Below are positions 8,851 to 19,187 of a DNA stretch of 24,479 nt, piece after piece. The stretch is from Conidiobolus incongruus B7586 (lineage: Eukaryota > Entomophthoromycota > Entomophthoromycetes > Entomophthorales > Conidiobolaceae). A model generated the notes under the pieces. It had not been told where the DNA came from. It searched no databases and saw only the letters and a list, made by a program, of their open reading frames with translations. Numbering within the stretch: the stretch's first letter is position 1; the number at the start of each line of letters is the position of its first letter. The translations under genes and the position numbers were made by a program. The stretch is taken from assembly GCA_000697335.1 (NCBI GenBank), contig JNEM01004014.1, positions 1 through 24,479 of the forward strand, in the 5' to 3' direction.

Positions 8851-11800
8851 CTTTAATGATTAATTAAAAAATTAAAATTTCACTTTAACCATTATTCATT
8901 GATTATATTTATATGTTGAAAATATGAAAAACATGTTAATTAATAAATCAAATAGATTCATCAAATGAATAATTTTTTAAAACCATTGTACTATTTGACA
9001 CTGAGTTAAATACAAAAAGTTTTCAATTTAAACAACAAAGTATTTAAAATATTTTACTAAAAATATAACTCTAATATATTATATGGATATATAAAACAGG
9101 ATACAAAAATGTTATATTACCTAATACTGAAATAATTAAAAAAAAAATTTTAATATTTTTTACAAATATTATTTGATATTGTTTGAATTTTAGTGATTAT
9201 TTCATATCACTACACTCACTCTTCCAAAAAATTGCAATAATTTTATTAGAAAAATTATTACTATTTGGCTTTCACTCGTGATTATTTTATTATAATATAT
9301 CCTGATAACATTAATTTTATATTAATTTAACAAATTATTAATTTAATTAATATATAATATATAATTTTAGAATAATAAATTCAAATAATTATATTTAATA
9401 TTATTTAACTAGTTTTATAGTTATGATTTAAAAATACTGAGAAATTTGAAGGATAATTTAATTATAAATCACTTCTAATTATAAATATTTACAATTAGTT
9501 CAAAATAAATTGTTAAATTTTAGAACTATAATAAAATTTTATATTCAATTCTTGATAAAAAAACATTTTTCCATATATTTTAAATAATGATAATTAAATT
9601 ATTATTAAAATTAATATTGTTTTAATAAAATATGTAATTAATTGTTTTAATGGAACAATTAAGAATTTTCAAATAGCTTAATAGTACTGCTGTATACATG
9701 AAGATTATAATCCAAAATATTTTGTTCAATATATCATATTAATTACAACATTAAACAATATCGTTGATTAATGGTTATACCGAAATTATTTCAACCTATT
9801 ATACTTGACAAAGCATGATTTAATATATTACCCATTATTAATTCAAAATACTTTCATAGTAATATAATATACATTCACCAAATTTGTGATGTTTTTCAAT
9901 GTATATATCGAATTATCATGTTTAAATGATGCAAATAATAAGCAGTTAAATTTTAGGTAATCCTAGATTTTGTGCTTTTAATAAATAAAATCATTTTTAT
10001 ATTAATTAATGTTATGTACAAATATATCATTATTAGCGTGATAATTCAACCATTAAAATAATTAATTAGAGTTCATTGTATGCTACAAAATTATAATAAT
10101 ATATAAATTTTTATTTTATTAATCAATTTCTCATATATCAATGATGGATAATATTTTAGATTTTGGTACCTTTATATTAATCATTATTGAAAAGCCTAAT
10201 AGAAAACACTAGAAAATTGGTAGTTTTAATAGTCTATTAATAAATTGGTGATGAATTTAGATAATGAAATAATAATGAATTGTCTGAAAAAGATGATTAA
10301 AAGATACTTATAGGATAATAATATAATTTAATAAATATTGAAAAAAAAATATATCTAACCCAAAGTACGAAATGAAAACGAATAACTGCTTACTAATAAT
10401 ATAATTTACAATGGAATTTCAAAGATCAAAAAAATTTCCATAATATAACTATAAAAATATTTTAAAAGTTAATAACATTAATAAGCTTAAAAATAATATA
10501 TTTACTCTTATAAATAAATTAAATCATATAATTAATGAATGCAAATTTTAAAACTAATTTTATTATTATAATATTATTATAAAATTAATGTTTTAAACAA
10601 ATTTTTTTTTCAAAATTTTAGCGGTTAAAAAAAATTTGTAATAAATAAAAATTTGAATCAGATTCTAATATAAAAGGCTAACCCTTACAATTAAAGTTTA
10701 AGGCTGTTTTTGATATCTAATTTAGAAATTAAGCAATACTGAGTGAGTAGTTGCAGCCAAATAAATTAATCAGTACTTTATTTTTAATATCCATTGATTG
10801 TAAGGTTAACCTAAATAACCAATTTAGATAATGTAAGTAATACATATCCTTAAGGTTTACTCATATTAATATTTCAAATATTGTGGTAATGGACTAGTCA
10901 TTCACCAGCTTATCCATTTTTACAGTTGGATTAAAATCAATATTTGAGCCATCGTCAATTTTTTTCTTACTCGAATGGGAATGCTTTTTTGAAACTAAAA
11001 GTTGTGCTGATATATATCATGTTGATATCAATTTGAATAATTAATATCACTTAAAATATTAAAATTATAAACTTTAATATATTGATATTAAACAATAGTT
11101 AAATGATACGAAGATTAAATTGAAATATTTCGTAAGTGGTTAGGATTAGAATATAAAATATTACAAAATTTTAATTATTATATTGATATTTTAATACATG
11201 ACACATATAAGAAATATACCAATAATGATTTATTATTTAATTCTCAAATAAATAAATAAATAATTTTGAATTTATTGATATAATTTAAAATATTGAATAT
11301 TTAAATTTTATGAATTATGAAATACAGAATTTAACTATTATTAATAAACAAAAAATATGTAATTCATTTGAAAACATTACTATTCAGCAGTTGTAACTAT
11401 ACAATATAAGATTAACAAAATTTTTTCTAACACATGACAAATTAGAAAAAGTCCACGATAACCCCCAATTTTATCAATTTAGAATTAACATTCATTATGA
11501 ACAACTTATACTATAGGAAATTAACTAATATCAGTAAGACTTGGTGAAGAATTCATATAGTGTTAATACTGAAGTTCGTTTTTAATAATTATATAGCTAT
11601 ATAATAAGATCATCAGTCATAAGATCTAATCGATAATACACGAAAACATATTTGCATACGCTTGATTATCAAAATAATAAATTCAATACAGCTATTTACG
11701 TTATAATTGTAAATATTCTCAATTTACTTGAAATTTAGCTAGTATTAACGAATTGTCAATATAACTGTACACTTTATGTGACTGATGTAGTTATTACAAG

Positions 11801-12140
11801 GTGAAATAATGAATTGATTTACCATATACTAAAATTTCGTTCATTAATGCTAATATTATCAAATTATTAAATATACAAAAACCACCAATAGTTGCCATTA
11901 ATATCAACATATATCTAATCTATACTAATCAAATAACTAAAATCATATCAAATATACCAAACTCAAATTCAAATTATTGTCAAATTTTAAATCAATCTAA
12001 ATACTATCAAAGCTCTAAAAATTCTCAAAAATTAAAAAAAATGTAACCAAAATGAAAAATTGAGAAGTTGGACAATAATTCAGAGATCCAATATGATGAT
12101 TATAATTGATATTGGATTTTTTTATCAAAATTCTCAATGA
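8851..12140. other. AT-rich gene desert, centre-left
   Basis: No gene, RNA or element can be supported. A moderately less A/T-rich part at about 10670-10990 contains a minus-strand open frame (10894-11016, 41 codons, Lys/Asp/Ser-rich, with an ATG only near its end). Its composition looks protein-like, but it lacks a start, homology or convincing splice sites. The rest is A/T-rich sequence with short homopolymers. Confidence 0.6.
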
Positions 12141-14850
12141 ATAATCCTCAAGAGCCATACCATATCGGAATTCCGAGTATTTAACGATTCTTCGCGACTG
12201 TTGGGTGGATTCCTACTAGTTTATAGTGTTTTGATTGTTACTTGAGATATTATATTTATTTTTTCTTATTCAATTAAAAATAAGTTTTAATTATAAGACT
12301 TTTATATTATGATTTATTAAATTATTTTTCAATATTGTTATAATAACAATTGATAGTTATAGATTAAAACACACAATAATATATTGCATATTCTAGTTAT
12401 TAATAATTATAATTAGACTGAGTATAAATTAATTTGATAATATTTGTTTTATTTGAATATAATGATAGATATTAAAAAATATTACTCAAAATATATATCA
12501 ATTACTTCACTATAAATAGGACAAAACTTGATTAAAATTTAATATCCATAACTTTGAAAAGAATATCTTATAGATTTGATCTTAATAGGTGTAATCATGA
12601 TTAGCTATGAAAGTAAATAAAAGAATGTAATATCAATTTTTTTACAAAAACAACTAAATCAAGATATTATCAAAGGTAAAATTTTTAAACGGCCGAAAAT
12701 TTCACGTGAATAAAGAATTCCGAGGTATATTCGTTGAATGGGTAATTTACTAGAACAATTTTAAATATTATTAACTTTGTAAATGTATTACTTAATAAAT
12801 TTTTATTAATTTATAAAGTAGGAAAATATTGAAATAAAATATAATTAGATAGAAAAAGTCTCATTTCAATATAAATCCCCCTGATTCATTTTCAAGTTCC
12901 TAAAGCCTTAAAATTTTTATCAAATAAATAATTAAAACAGCGTTAAAGCTTTAAGAAAACGGAGATTATTCAAATTTTAAGTCATCATTATAAATAATTC
13001 TCTCCGAACATTGTCATATAACTTGAATAATTGCGACTATAACTCAAATTAGTAGACTCAAAAATTAGTACTCAATACCGGTCAAAACCATGATTCAAGT
13101 TTAACTAATCTAATAGAATTGAATAGAATATTTAATGCAATGAATTAATATTTAGAAATAGTTATATTGATGCAATAATTAGAATATTCTGTGAAAGCAA
13201 AATTTCTTCAAAAAGTATAATCATTATCATAACCAAGTTTAGAAATATAGGTTTTAATTATTAGATATTTGAAAATTATTTGATAGTGCCACATTTAACT
13301 ATTTTTGGTTATAAATTCGGAATCATAAAATCTTAAATAAGGAAATTTCTTAATTTTCATTACAGAATAAGTAATTGCATATCTAGAAATGTATTATAAT
13401 CTAATATAATAAGTCATAAGAGCATTACAAAATGATGGAGACAAATCCAAAACCATCAACAAACAAACATATGAACCATAAAAATGAAACCAAGTCATAA
13501 CTATCCCAGACATATGGATATGAATCGAATAAAGGGTCAAATTGACAAATCTCGGTACAATTATAAAACTTTAATAATAAACCTCTTATTTATTAGGAAA
13601 TTTCAAATGTTTTTATCCTTTTGAATTTAATTCAATAAAATCAAAATCCAGAACTGTAATTAAGATCCCAAGATTAAATTAGATATTGAGACATAAACAT
13701 AAGATTAGATGATGATAATAATAATTATTAGCTTTATTAAATTACAGTATGAGAAATATCCATTATGAAATTAGTTATTTTTATTTGATAATATTTGAAT
13801 TTTTACTTAATTCAAAAAAAAATTAAAATTATCTATAAAACTTTATAATGGGATTAATTGATTTGATTAGGTTAATAAATTTCAACAATTTAATATTGAG
13901 ATGAAAATTTTTTAAAAATAAAATTCAATATTATATAATAAAAACTTTTATTATAAATTGTTAAACTCACAAATTTATAATTTCTTGGATTTTTATTTTG
14001 TTTTGAGATAAAAATGAATATTCCAGCATGAAATTTAAATAAGTGTGATTTATGTTAATTTTTGTGGTTTTATTATTATTATTATTATTATTATGTAAAA
14101 TTAACAAATTTGGAAATTTAGCTAAATTTTAAAATCAATTTTTTTCTAATATTATTTATAAATTTTTTCATTCTAAATTTATTTTTCTAGTTTTTTTATC
14201 TCGCTAATTCTTAAAAAAATAATTAATTAATGAATATTATTAGAAATTAATTATTTATCTTTAAATATTGGATATTTTAATTGATACTTGATGGATTTTA
14301 ATTCTATTAACAAGATTCTATTATAATCATTCGATTTACAAAAAGCTTGATTTGGAAATCGGATTAATTTCACCCTTAATGAGTTTTTTATAAGTTGAAA
14401 GAAATATTTTATAGAAAGTGTAGATTGTTATCTTAAATATCTAGCTAGATATTATAATCCATTTTAATCACTTCTCATAATTTGAATATAAATCTGAAAA
14501 TATCAATTACAAAATTAGTGCATTGTACTCTTTAACATAAAATGATGTTTTTTGAATTATTTTTTACAATTTTGAATATTTATAATTAGGAAATTCAGTA
14601 TACTATGTAAAGTTCTTGAATATCCAGATCTTAAAGTATTTAATCAAACCAACGATTTGTAATAATCTTCTTGAAAGAATCGCAATGAATAAGTTCAAAA
14701 TATTGAATTAGTCCCAAAATCATTTTATTAAATCTCGGTTAAAATAATCTATATTTTTTGAAATTTTAAACGTTGATCAAATCATGCAAAAAAATTTTTA
14801 GTTCAAAATCGGTAAAATTGATAAATACTAGGCAAATTATCCAAATAGCG
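12141..14850. other. AT-rich gene desert, centre-right
   Basis: No gene is supported. A short G/C-richer patch at 12150-12235 and another at 12690-12740 share the 10-base word GAATTCCGAG (12168-12177 and 12715-12724). Bases 13425-13589 hold a 55-codon stop-to-stop frame on the minus strand without an ATG, judged to be chance. A trinucleotide tract lies at 14071-14094. Confidence 0.6.
14071..14094. repeat. (ATT)n microsatellite
   Basis: Eight perfect TAT/ATT units, the same repeat class as the other trinucleotide tracts in the window. Confidence 0.95.
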
Positions 14851-14854
14851 TTAA

Positions 14855-15093
14855 ACTGCAAATCCAGCATTATTGCAGAATTCATTAACCTATTTTTTAG
14901 GTAAGTTCGGATTCCGTGATCTTCCTCAGTTTGATCTCGGACCGTGTGTAACTTCAAATTCGAAAGTTACTCAATAATCAGGTGGATACTGCAGGGATCT
15001 TACAATTTTTCTAATCCTGCCAGATTTCTATTCAATTGTTATACAATGGAGCATTTATTGCTAACTTGTAAACATCAGTTATTAGGCATGTGA
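14855..15093 (+). pseudogene. Possible decayed LINE-type (non-LTR) reverse transcriptase tail
   Basis: Two plus-strand pieces in different frames look like parts of a non-LTR retrotransposon polyprotein. The first (14855-14977) contains G-K-F-G-F-R-D-L-P-Q-F-D, resembling the G-G-L-G-F-R-D-L-x-x-F-N motif seen after the reverse transcriptase domain in many plant-type LINEs. The second (14977-15093) contains C-Y-T-M-E-H-L-L-L-T-C, resembling the H-L-L-x-x-C end of the zinc-binding motif found near the C-terminus of such elements. The usual distance between these motifs is much longer and the first CxxC pair is not evident, so this would be a deleted, frameshifted remnant. No upstream reverse transcriptase or endonuclease motifs were seen. 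Both similarities are by memory of motifs and could be chance. Confidence 0.3.
14948..14970. other. Inverted repeat
   Basis: GTAACTT (14948-14954) and AAGTTAC (14964-14970) are perfect 7-base complements around a 9-base loop, inside the G/C-richer patch assigned tentatively to a LINE remnant. No function can be inferred. Confidence 0.5.
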
Positions 15094-15436
15094 TGATTTC
15101 ATCCCTTGGTAAAAGCCACCCAACCATTTTAACCTACTAGCTCAGAATTAAGTTTTTAGATTGAAATCAAAAACTAAAGTTGAACTTTAGATTATTAAAT
15201 ATTAGTTAGTATTATCAGTCACTCACTGGCACGTAATCAAAGTCTTAGTTAATTCAAATGAAATTGATTACTTGATTCATATTGAACAAGAGACCAGTTT
15301 TAATATACTAAAATTTTCATACCTCAACATTTTTACTCCTTTTTATAAAAAACCAATTTTTATTTTATTAAGGAATATATTGAAAAGGATGATAAACTTT
15401 ATTAAAATATACATAATACAAATCCTTTGATCTGAC

Positions 15437-15457
15437 TATTATTATTATTATTATTAT
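15437..15457. repeat. (ATT)n microsatellite
   Basis: Seven perfect ATT units. Confidence 0.95.
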
Positions 15458-15908
15458 CATATTCTCATTATTAACAATTCCAAGTAAAATGAGATATTTT
15501 TCGAATCAAACAATAAAATAAAATATAGATATATATAACTAATTAAAAATTGTTATAAAAGCACTTATCAAAGAAATTACTGATTATGAACATAATTAAA
15601 ATTGGTAATATATAATTTCAATTATCGGATTTATTATATCATATTTAATAATTATATTAATCAATCTCAATTTATTACACTAATTATATTTTACAAATTT
15701 CAACTTGAAGTTTGATGAATATAGTTTTATTATATCAAAAAAGTGTTAATAATCGGAAAGTGTATAATTGTGATCTATTGCTATTTGATCATTGATTAAG
15801 TATGAACCTGTTATAAATATATTTGATTCATTTTTTAATAATTAAAATATTAATTACTCATCTTTAAAATTTTATATTTTATTATGTTTCTTTTTTATTA
15901 AATTTAAA

Positions 15909-15909
<1 letters not shown>

Positions 15910-15939
<30 letters not shown>
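15910..15939. repeat. (TAA)n microsatellite
   Basis: Ten perfect TAA units. Confidence 0.95.
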
Positions 15940-15941
<2 letters not shown>

Positions 15942-16096
15942 TGAAATGAAATGATTGAGATTGATAATAATAAATGATCAATAACAAATTTTATTTTTAT
16001 AAAAATAATGATCAATTTTATATACAATAATATGACAAATATATATATATATACATCAGGAAGGAATTAAATTAATTAATCAAATAATCATTTTAG

Positions 16097-16203
16097 GGAT
16101 CATTTTTCATCACAAGATCCTAAACGGCGACTGGAATTACTAAGCCATTCGCCAATTCCAGGAGGAAATTAGGGAATTAATTCATCAATTGGGAGTTTTT
16201 TTT
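16097..16203 (+). ncRNA. Candidate structured RNA or compact inverted-repeat island
   Basis: A sharply bounded G/C-richer island sits in otherwise A/T-rich DNA. GGATC (16097-16101) pairs with GATCC (16116-16120). Then GGCGA (16126-16130) can pair with TCGCC (16149-16153), and CTGGAATT (16131-16138) with AATTCCAG (16154-16161). The last two pairings interleave in the order a-b-a'-b', the arrangement of an H-type pseudoknot, or they may be alternative folds. A run of eight Ts follows at 16196-16203, which could end RNA polymerase III transcription. No A/B box promoter or known RNA family was recognised, and there is no coding frame. It may equally be a DNA-level element. The pairings are seen; the RNA nature is inference. 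Confidence 0.3.
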
Positions 16204-17016
16204 ACTATTTCAGCTTAATAAAATCCAATCATTTACGCATGATATAAATTTGATTTGTAATGATTTTTAATTATTTTTTCCCTATATCCCGTACGTTGAA
16301 TTCAGTTCGTTAATATTATGTTTATATGAGTAAATCTGTTAAAAATTTGTATTAATTTCTGGTTTTTTTTTGTAAATTATTCTTATTTTCTAGTTTTGGT
16401 GAGTTTAACCTCAGATTTCCTATTCTAGCTTATATTAGAAATTAATCTGTCAATCATAAATTTTATTTGAATTATTATAGAGTAAAATTAATTAATTAAT
16501 AGAAGATCAGGTAAAATGGAACAGAGTAGATTATGTTGAGAAATATTTAACTTGGCGCAGTAATTGAAAATAGAAATAGATACGTTTTATGATATCAATT
16601 TAGAGTAAATACACGGGATCTAAAAAATAATGCTAGTTATTGTTGGAAGATCTATTATTATCACGATTCTTCAACTTGGATTAGTGATCAATTGGATTAA
16701 AATTAATGTATAATTAGTTTATTTTATTTATTAAAAAGGGGTACGCTATGACTAAGATACTGGTTAGATTATTGGTTTCTAGGCCAATCATCTTGCATCT
16801 TAAATCCAATTTTTAACTATTTTTCTTAAATTGAGTTATTGTTAGCTTATTAAAGTTAAATAGCGGACTTATTGACAAAATAATCAACTAATTGGTGTAC
16901 TGACATCGATTTAAAAACTTTTTTAACTTGGAATCTCTTGATAAGAGAGATATGATTACTGTTTCATATTAATTAGAAGGTAAATATTAGCATATTTTGA
17001 AAATATTCCATTTGAG
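16204..17016. other. AT-rich spacer ahead of gene 3
   Basis: No gene is supported. G/C content rises somewhat after about 16500 and again toward the promoter of gene 3, suggesting the last several hundred bases are that gene's upstream region. No tRNA-like fold was found around the G/C-richer patch at 16740-16810. Confidence 0.5.
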
Positions 17017-17033
17017 AATTGGTGAAACCAATT
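17017..17033 (+). promoter_or_regulatory. CCAAT-containing hairpin upstream of gene 3
   Basis: AATTGGT (17017-17023) and ACCAATT (17027-17033) form a perfect 7-base inverted repeat around three bases. It includes a CCAAT box on both strands, about 245 bases before the start codon at 17277. Use as a promoter element is inferred from position only. Confidence 0.3.
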
Positions 17034-17167
17034 TAGAATCCAAATAGGGAGGTGTGGTAATTCCAATTAAGGGATATGTTTGATTTCTAAAAAAAGAACT
17101 TGATTTGACCTAATATGAAAATTATAAAATTTTATTATCCACTTGTTTCTACCCACTACTATTTGAC

Positions 17168-17175
17168 TATAAATA
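17168..17175 (+). promoter_or_regulatory. TATA box of gene 3
   Basis: A canonical TATAAATA in a less A/T-rich context (preceded by GAC, followed by CC) lies 102 bases before the chosen start codon. This is the most convincing TATA box in the window. Confidence 0.6.
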
Positions 17176-17276
17176 CCACAATCATCACTTCTTCAACTAT
17201 CAAATCAGCCTCTGGGTTTTAGGATTTCCGTTGTATTGTATTATATTTCTTGTATATTTATTGGATTAGCATCATC

Positions 17277-17519
17277 ATGACTTCTGCTACTACCTTCACC
17301 GATTTCGTTTTGGCTTTGGACGATCATACCACTTCCAATCTTTTACTTTCACAGGGCATTCAATCTCAGAACAGGAGGCAGAAGTTGAGCACTTTGCCAC
17401 CTTCCCCCACCTCCAGTGTGTATTCTAACAGAGATAGCTGCATTATGGCCGTTCCTTCTCCAGTGCAGTTAAACTCTTCTAAAATGTATCTTCAAGCTCA
17501 CGAAGTCGCTCAAATTTAA
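17277..17519 (+). CDS. Small conserved paralog family protein, member 3 (80 aa), divergent and C-terminally short
   Basis: I do not recognise this protein. The frame opens at an ATG at 17250, but the second ATG at 17277 is preferred. From there the N-terminus aligns with member 1, and the nine extra residues have no counterpart. Family marks are T-F-T-D-F-V-L-A-L-D-D (5-16), L-L-L-S-Q-G (22-27), R33-R34 exactly seven residues after Q26, a Pro/Ser-rich linker with L-P-P-S-P-T (40-45), and I-M-A-V-P-S-P-V-Q-L-N (56-66). After N66 similarity stops: residues 67-80 end at a stop, and the F-D-Q, G-F-D-x-D-P-N-C-P and L-T-L-T-P parts conserved in members 1 and 2 are absent. The gene may be a truncated paralog, a functional short form, or incompletely read because of an unrecognised intron. 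It has a clear TATA box, so I lean to an expressed short gene. Confidence 0.72.
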   Translation: MTSATTFTDFVLALDDHTTSNLLLSQGIQSQNRRQKLSTLPPSPTSSVYSNRDSCIMAVPSPVQLNSSKMYLQAHEVAQI

Positions 17520-17580
17520 ACAATTCTGTCATCAAAGGACTAATTGATTCTGATAATTATTCTTAAAATTAGTTATACGT

Positions 17581-17602
17581 AGCTTTCGAATTCTAGAAAG
17601 CT
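17581..17602 (+). other. Hairpin after gene 3
   Basis: AGCTTTC (17581-17587) and GAAAGCT (17596-17602) are perfect 7-base complements around an 8-base loop, 62 bases past the stop codon. It is comparable in position to the inverted repeats after genes 1 and 2. It overlaps the start of the possible C-terminal remnant at 17597-17650. Confidence 0.5.
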
Positions 17603-17650
17603 TGTATCACTCTTTCACCCGAAGATGTATCCGAGAATTCGACGAGATGA
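17597..17650 (+). other. Possible remnant or exon of the missing C-terminus of gene 3
   Basis: In a frame different from that of gene 3, this short stretch reads K-A-C-I-T-L-S-P-E-D-V and then a stop. I-T-L-S-P resembles the L-T-L-T-P end of the two full-length paralogs, and a TAG (a possible 3' splice acceptor) precedes it directly. An intron from GT at 17505 to 17596 would join the frames in phase, but its donor (GTCGCT) is poor and the paralogs have no intron. Chance similarity is quite possible. Confidence 0.15.
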
Positions 17651-18397
17651 ACACAAGGATTTTGTAACCTATTTAGTTATCAACTAGATGTCAGTTTAAA
17701 AAAAACCAATCTGTGTATTATGTATTTTTAACTTATTGATCGATTGATTACCTCTTTCAATGGATGATATTATGGACTTATTACCATCATCAAAAGATGT
17801 CAAACCACTTGGCACTATATCTTTACCTGATATCTAATTCCTCCTATTTATTCTCAAACTAACACAAATTGCCCTTAATAACTACAAATGCCGTGGCAAA
17901 AAAATTTATTTAAAAGATTGTATATTATTCACTATACAATCTCAATCCGACTAATTATATTTATTAGCTAAATATTTACTATTACTTATATATCAAATAA
18001 AAAAAATTAATTCAATATAACTAAAAATTTTTTGATTTTTTATTACAAATTTTTGGTCAATTAATATTATATTAATATTTGATATTTAATATATACTAAA
18101 TTGAGTTAATCAAATTTATTTTGAATTAATTTTTAAAACTTTTTGACTACACCCATTATATATATATATATGTTTGATATTAAGTTTTTTATATCTATTT
18201 TTTTCATAAATTATTATATATTAATAATAATTATTAGTTAATATTTAATATATTTTTATATAATATTAAAATATTTTTTTTCTATTTAAATATTACTTAT
18301 AATAATTAATTCTATTTTAAAATATTAATTAAATATTATTATTTTTTAATTAAAAATTTTTAAAGGTTTTTAATATATAAATATGTATAAATATTTT

Positions 18398-18398
<1 letters not shown>

Positions 18399-18442
<44 letters not shown>
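18399..18442. repeat. (ATT)n microsatellite
   Basis: About fourteen perfect ATT units, one of the two longest trinucleotide tracts in the window. Confidence 0.95.
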
Positions 18443-18443
<1 letters not shown>

Positions 18444-19167
18444 GTTAAATAACATTATTGTTATTAATTTGATTTTAATGGCTTTTAAAACTTTTTTAAT
18501 AAATATAATTAATATTTACTTAAGTTACGTCATTAATATCAATTTTAATTATTTTTTGGATTTTGTTTTTTTTTCAAAAAAAATGATTTAATTAAAATTC
18601 ACATAATTTAATTTAATTAGTGTTATTTCTTATATTATTAATCAATCCTGTATTTGTTAAATATTATATTAATAAAAATAATATGGAAATAAATTAGCAA
18701 TATATCAACCATTTCTATTCATTACTAATATACAATTTGAATTTCCCAATATTATATAATTATTACAAATTTCATATTCGATATTTCTTTTCACAAAGTG
18801 GAATTAAAACTTAGTTTAATATTCATTATATTTATTGCAATGGTTGATAATTTGAGCTGGTATATTGATTTCAAATAAGCTTATATGTAGTAATAATCAT
18901 AATATTTAATATAAAAAAAATCAATGGTCAAACTATTTTTATCTACTAAACTTTTAAATTATATATTTCACTTTTAAACCTTCCAAAAAAATTATTTATT
19001 AATTATCGGGTTAACTTAATTCAAAAGGAAAAAAATCTTTCAATTTCTTTAAATATTAATAATATTTTAGGAATTTGATTTATTTTCCTCTTATTCCGAA
19101 TTATTCCTTAATATAAAATTATATTTTGTTAAATTGTTAACGTGTTAGAATTAATTAAATATAAATA

Positions 19168-19187
19168 ATATATATATATATATATAT
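19168..19187. repeat. (AT)n microsatellite
   Basis: Ten AT units within otherwise plain A/T-rich DNA. Confidence 0.95.

Larger units (their letters stand above)
15094..16096. other. AT-rich stretch with two microsatellites
   Basis: No gene is supported. Trinucleotide tracts stand at 15437-15457 and 15910-15939, and an (AT)n run at about 16038-16053. The segment at 15092-15113 resembles 3051-3072 (19 of 22 bases), described as a finding. Confidence 0.6.

Noticed and set aside
10894-11016. A Lys/Ser/Asp-rich 41-codon minus-strand frame that looks protein-like
   Set aside because: It has no usable start or donor site and no family resemblance. It could be a last exon after an acceptor-like CTTTTAG, but no partner exon could be found.
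12150-12235. A patch resembling parts of 5S rRNA (CCATACCA, then CCGAGTATTTAACG, then GGGTGG)
   Set aside because: The distances between the matching pieces are far too short for 5S rRNA and the terminal stem is missing. The matches are short.
13425-13589. A 55-codon minus-strand frame rich in aromatic residues, and an overlapping 22-codon plus-strand ATG frame at 13432-13500
   Set aside because: The long frame has no start codon and neither has homology. Aromatic richness follows from T-rich codons.
14766-14957. A 63-codon ATG frame on the minus strand with a hydrophobic middle
   Set aside because: It has no recognisable motif or paralog and no promoter context. Frames of this size are near what chance gives at this composition, and the plus strand of the same stretch carries the LINE-like similarity.
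16056-16113. Possible box C/D snoRNA on the minus strand (GTGATGA complement at 16107-16113, CTGA complement at 16056-16059)
   Set aside because: There is no terminal stem joining the boxes and no evident C'/D' pair or guide. Both boxes are short enough to be chance.
17250-17276. Upstream ATG giving gene 3 nine extra residues
   Set aside because: The added residues have no counterpart in the paralogs, while the ATG at 17277 brings the N-terminus into register with member 1.
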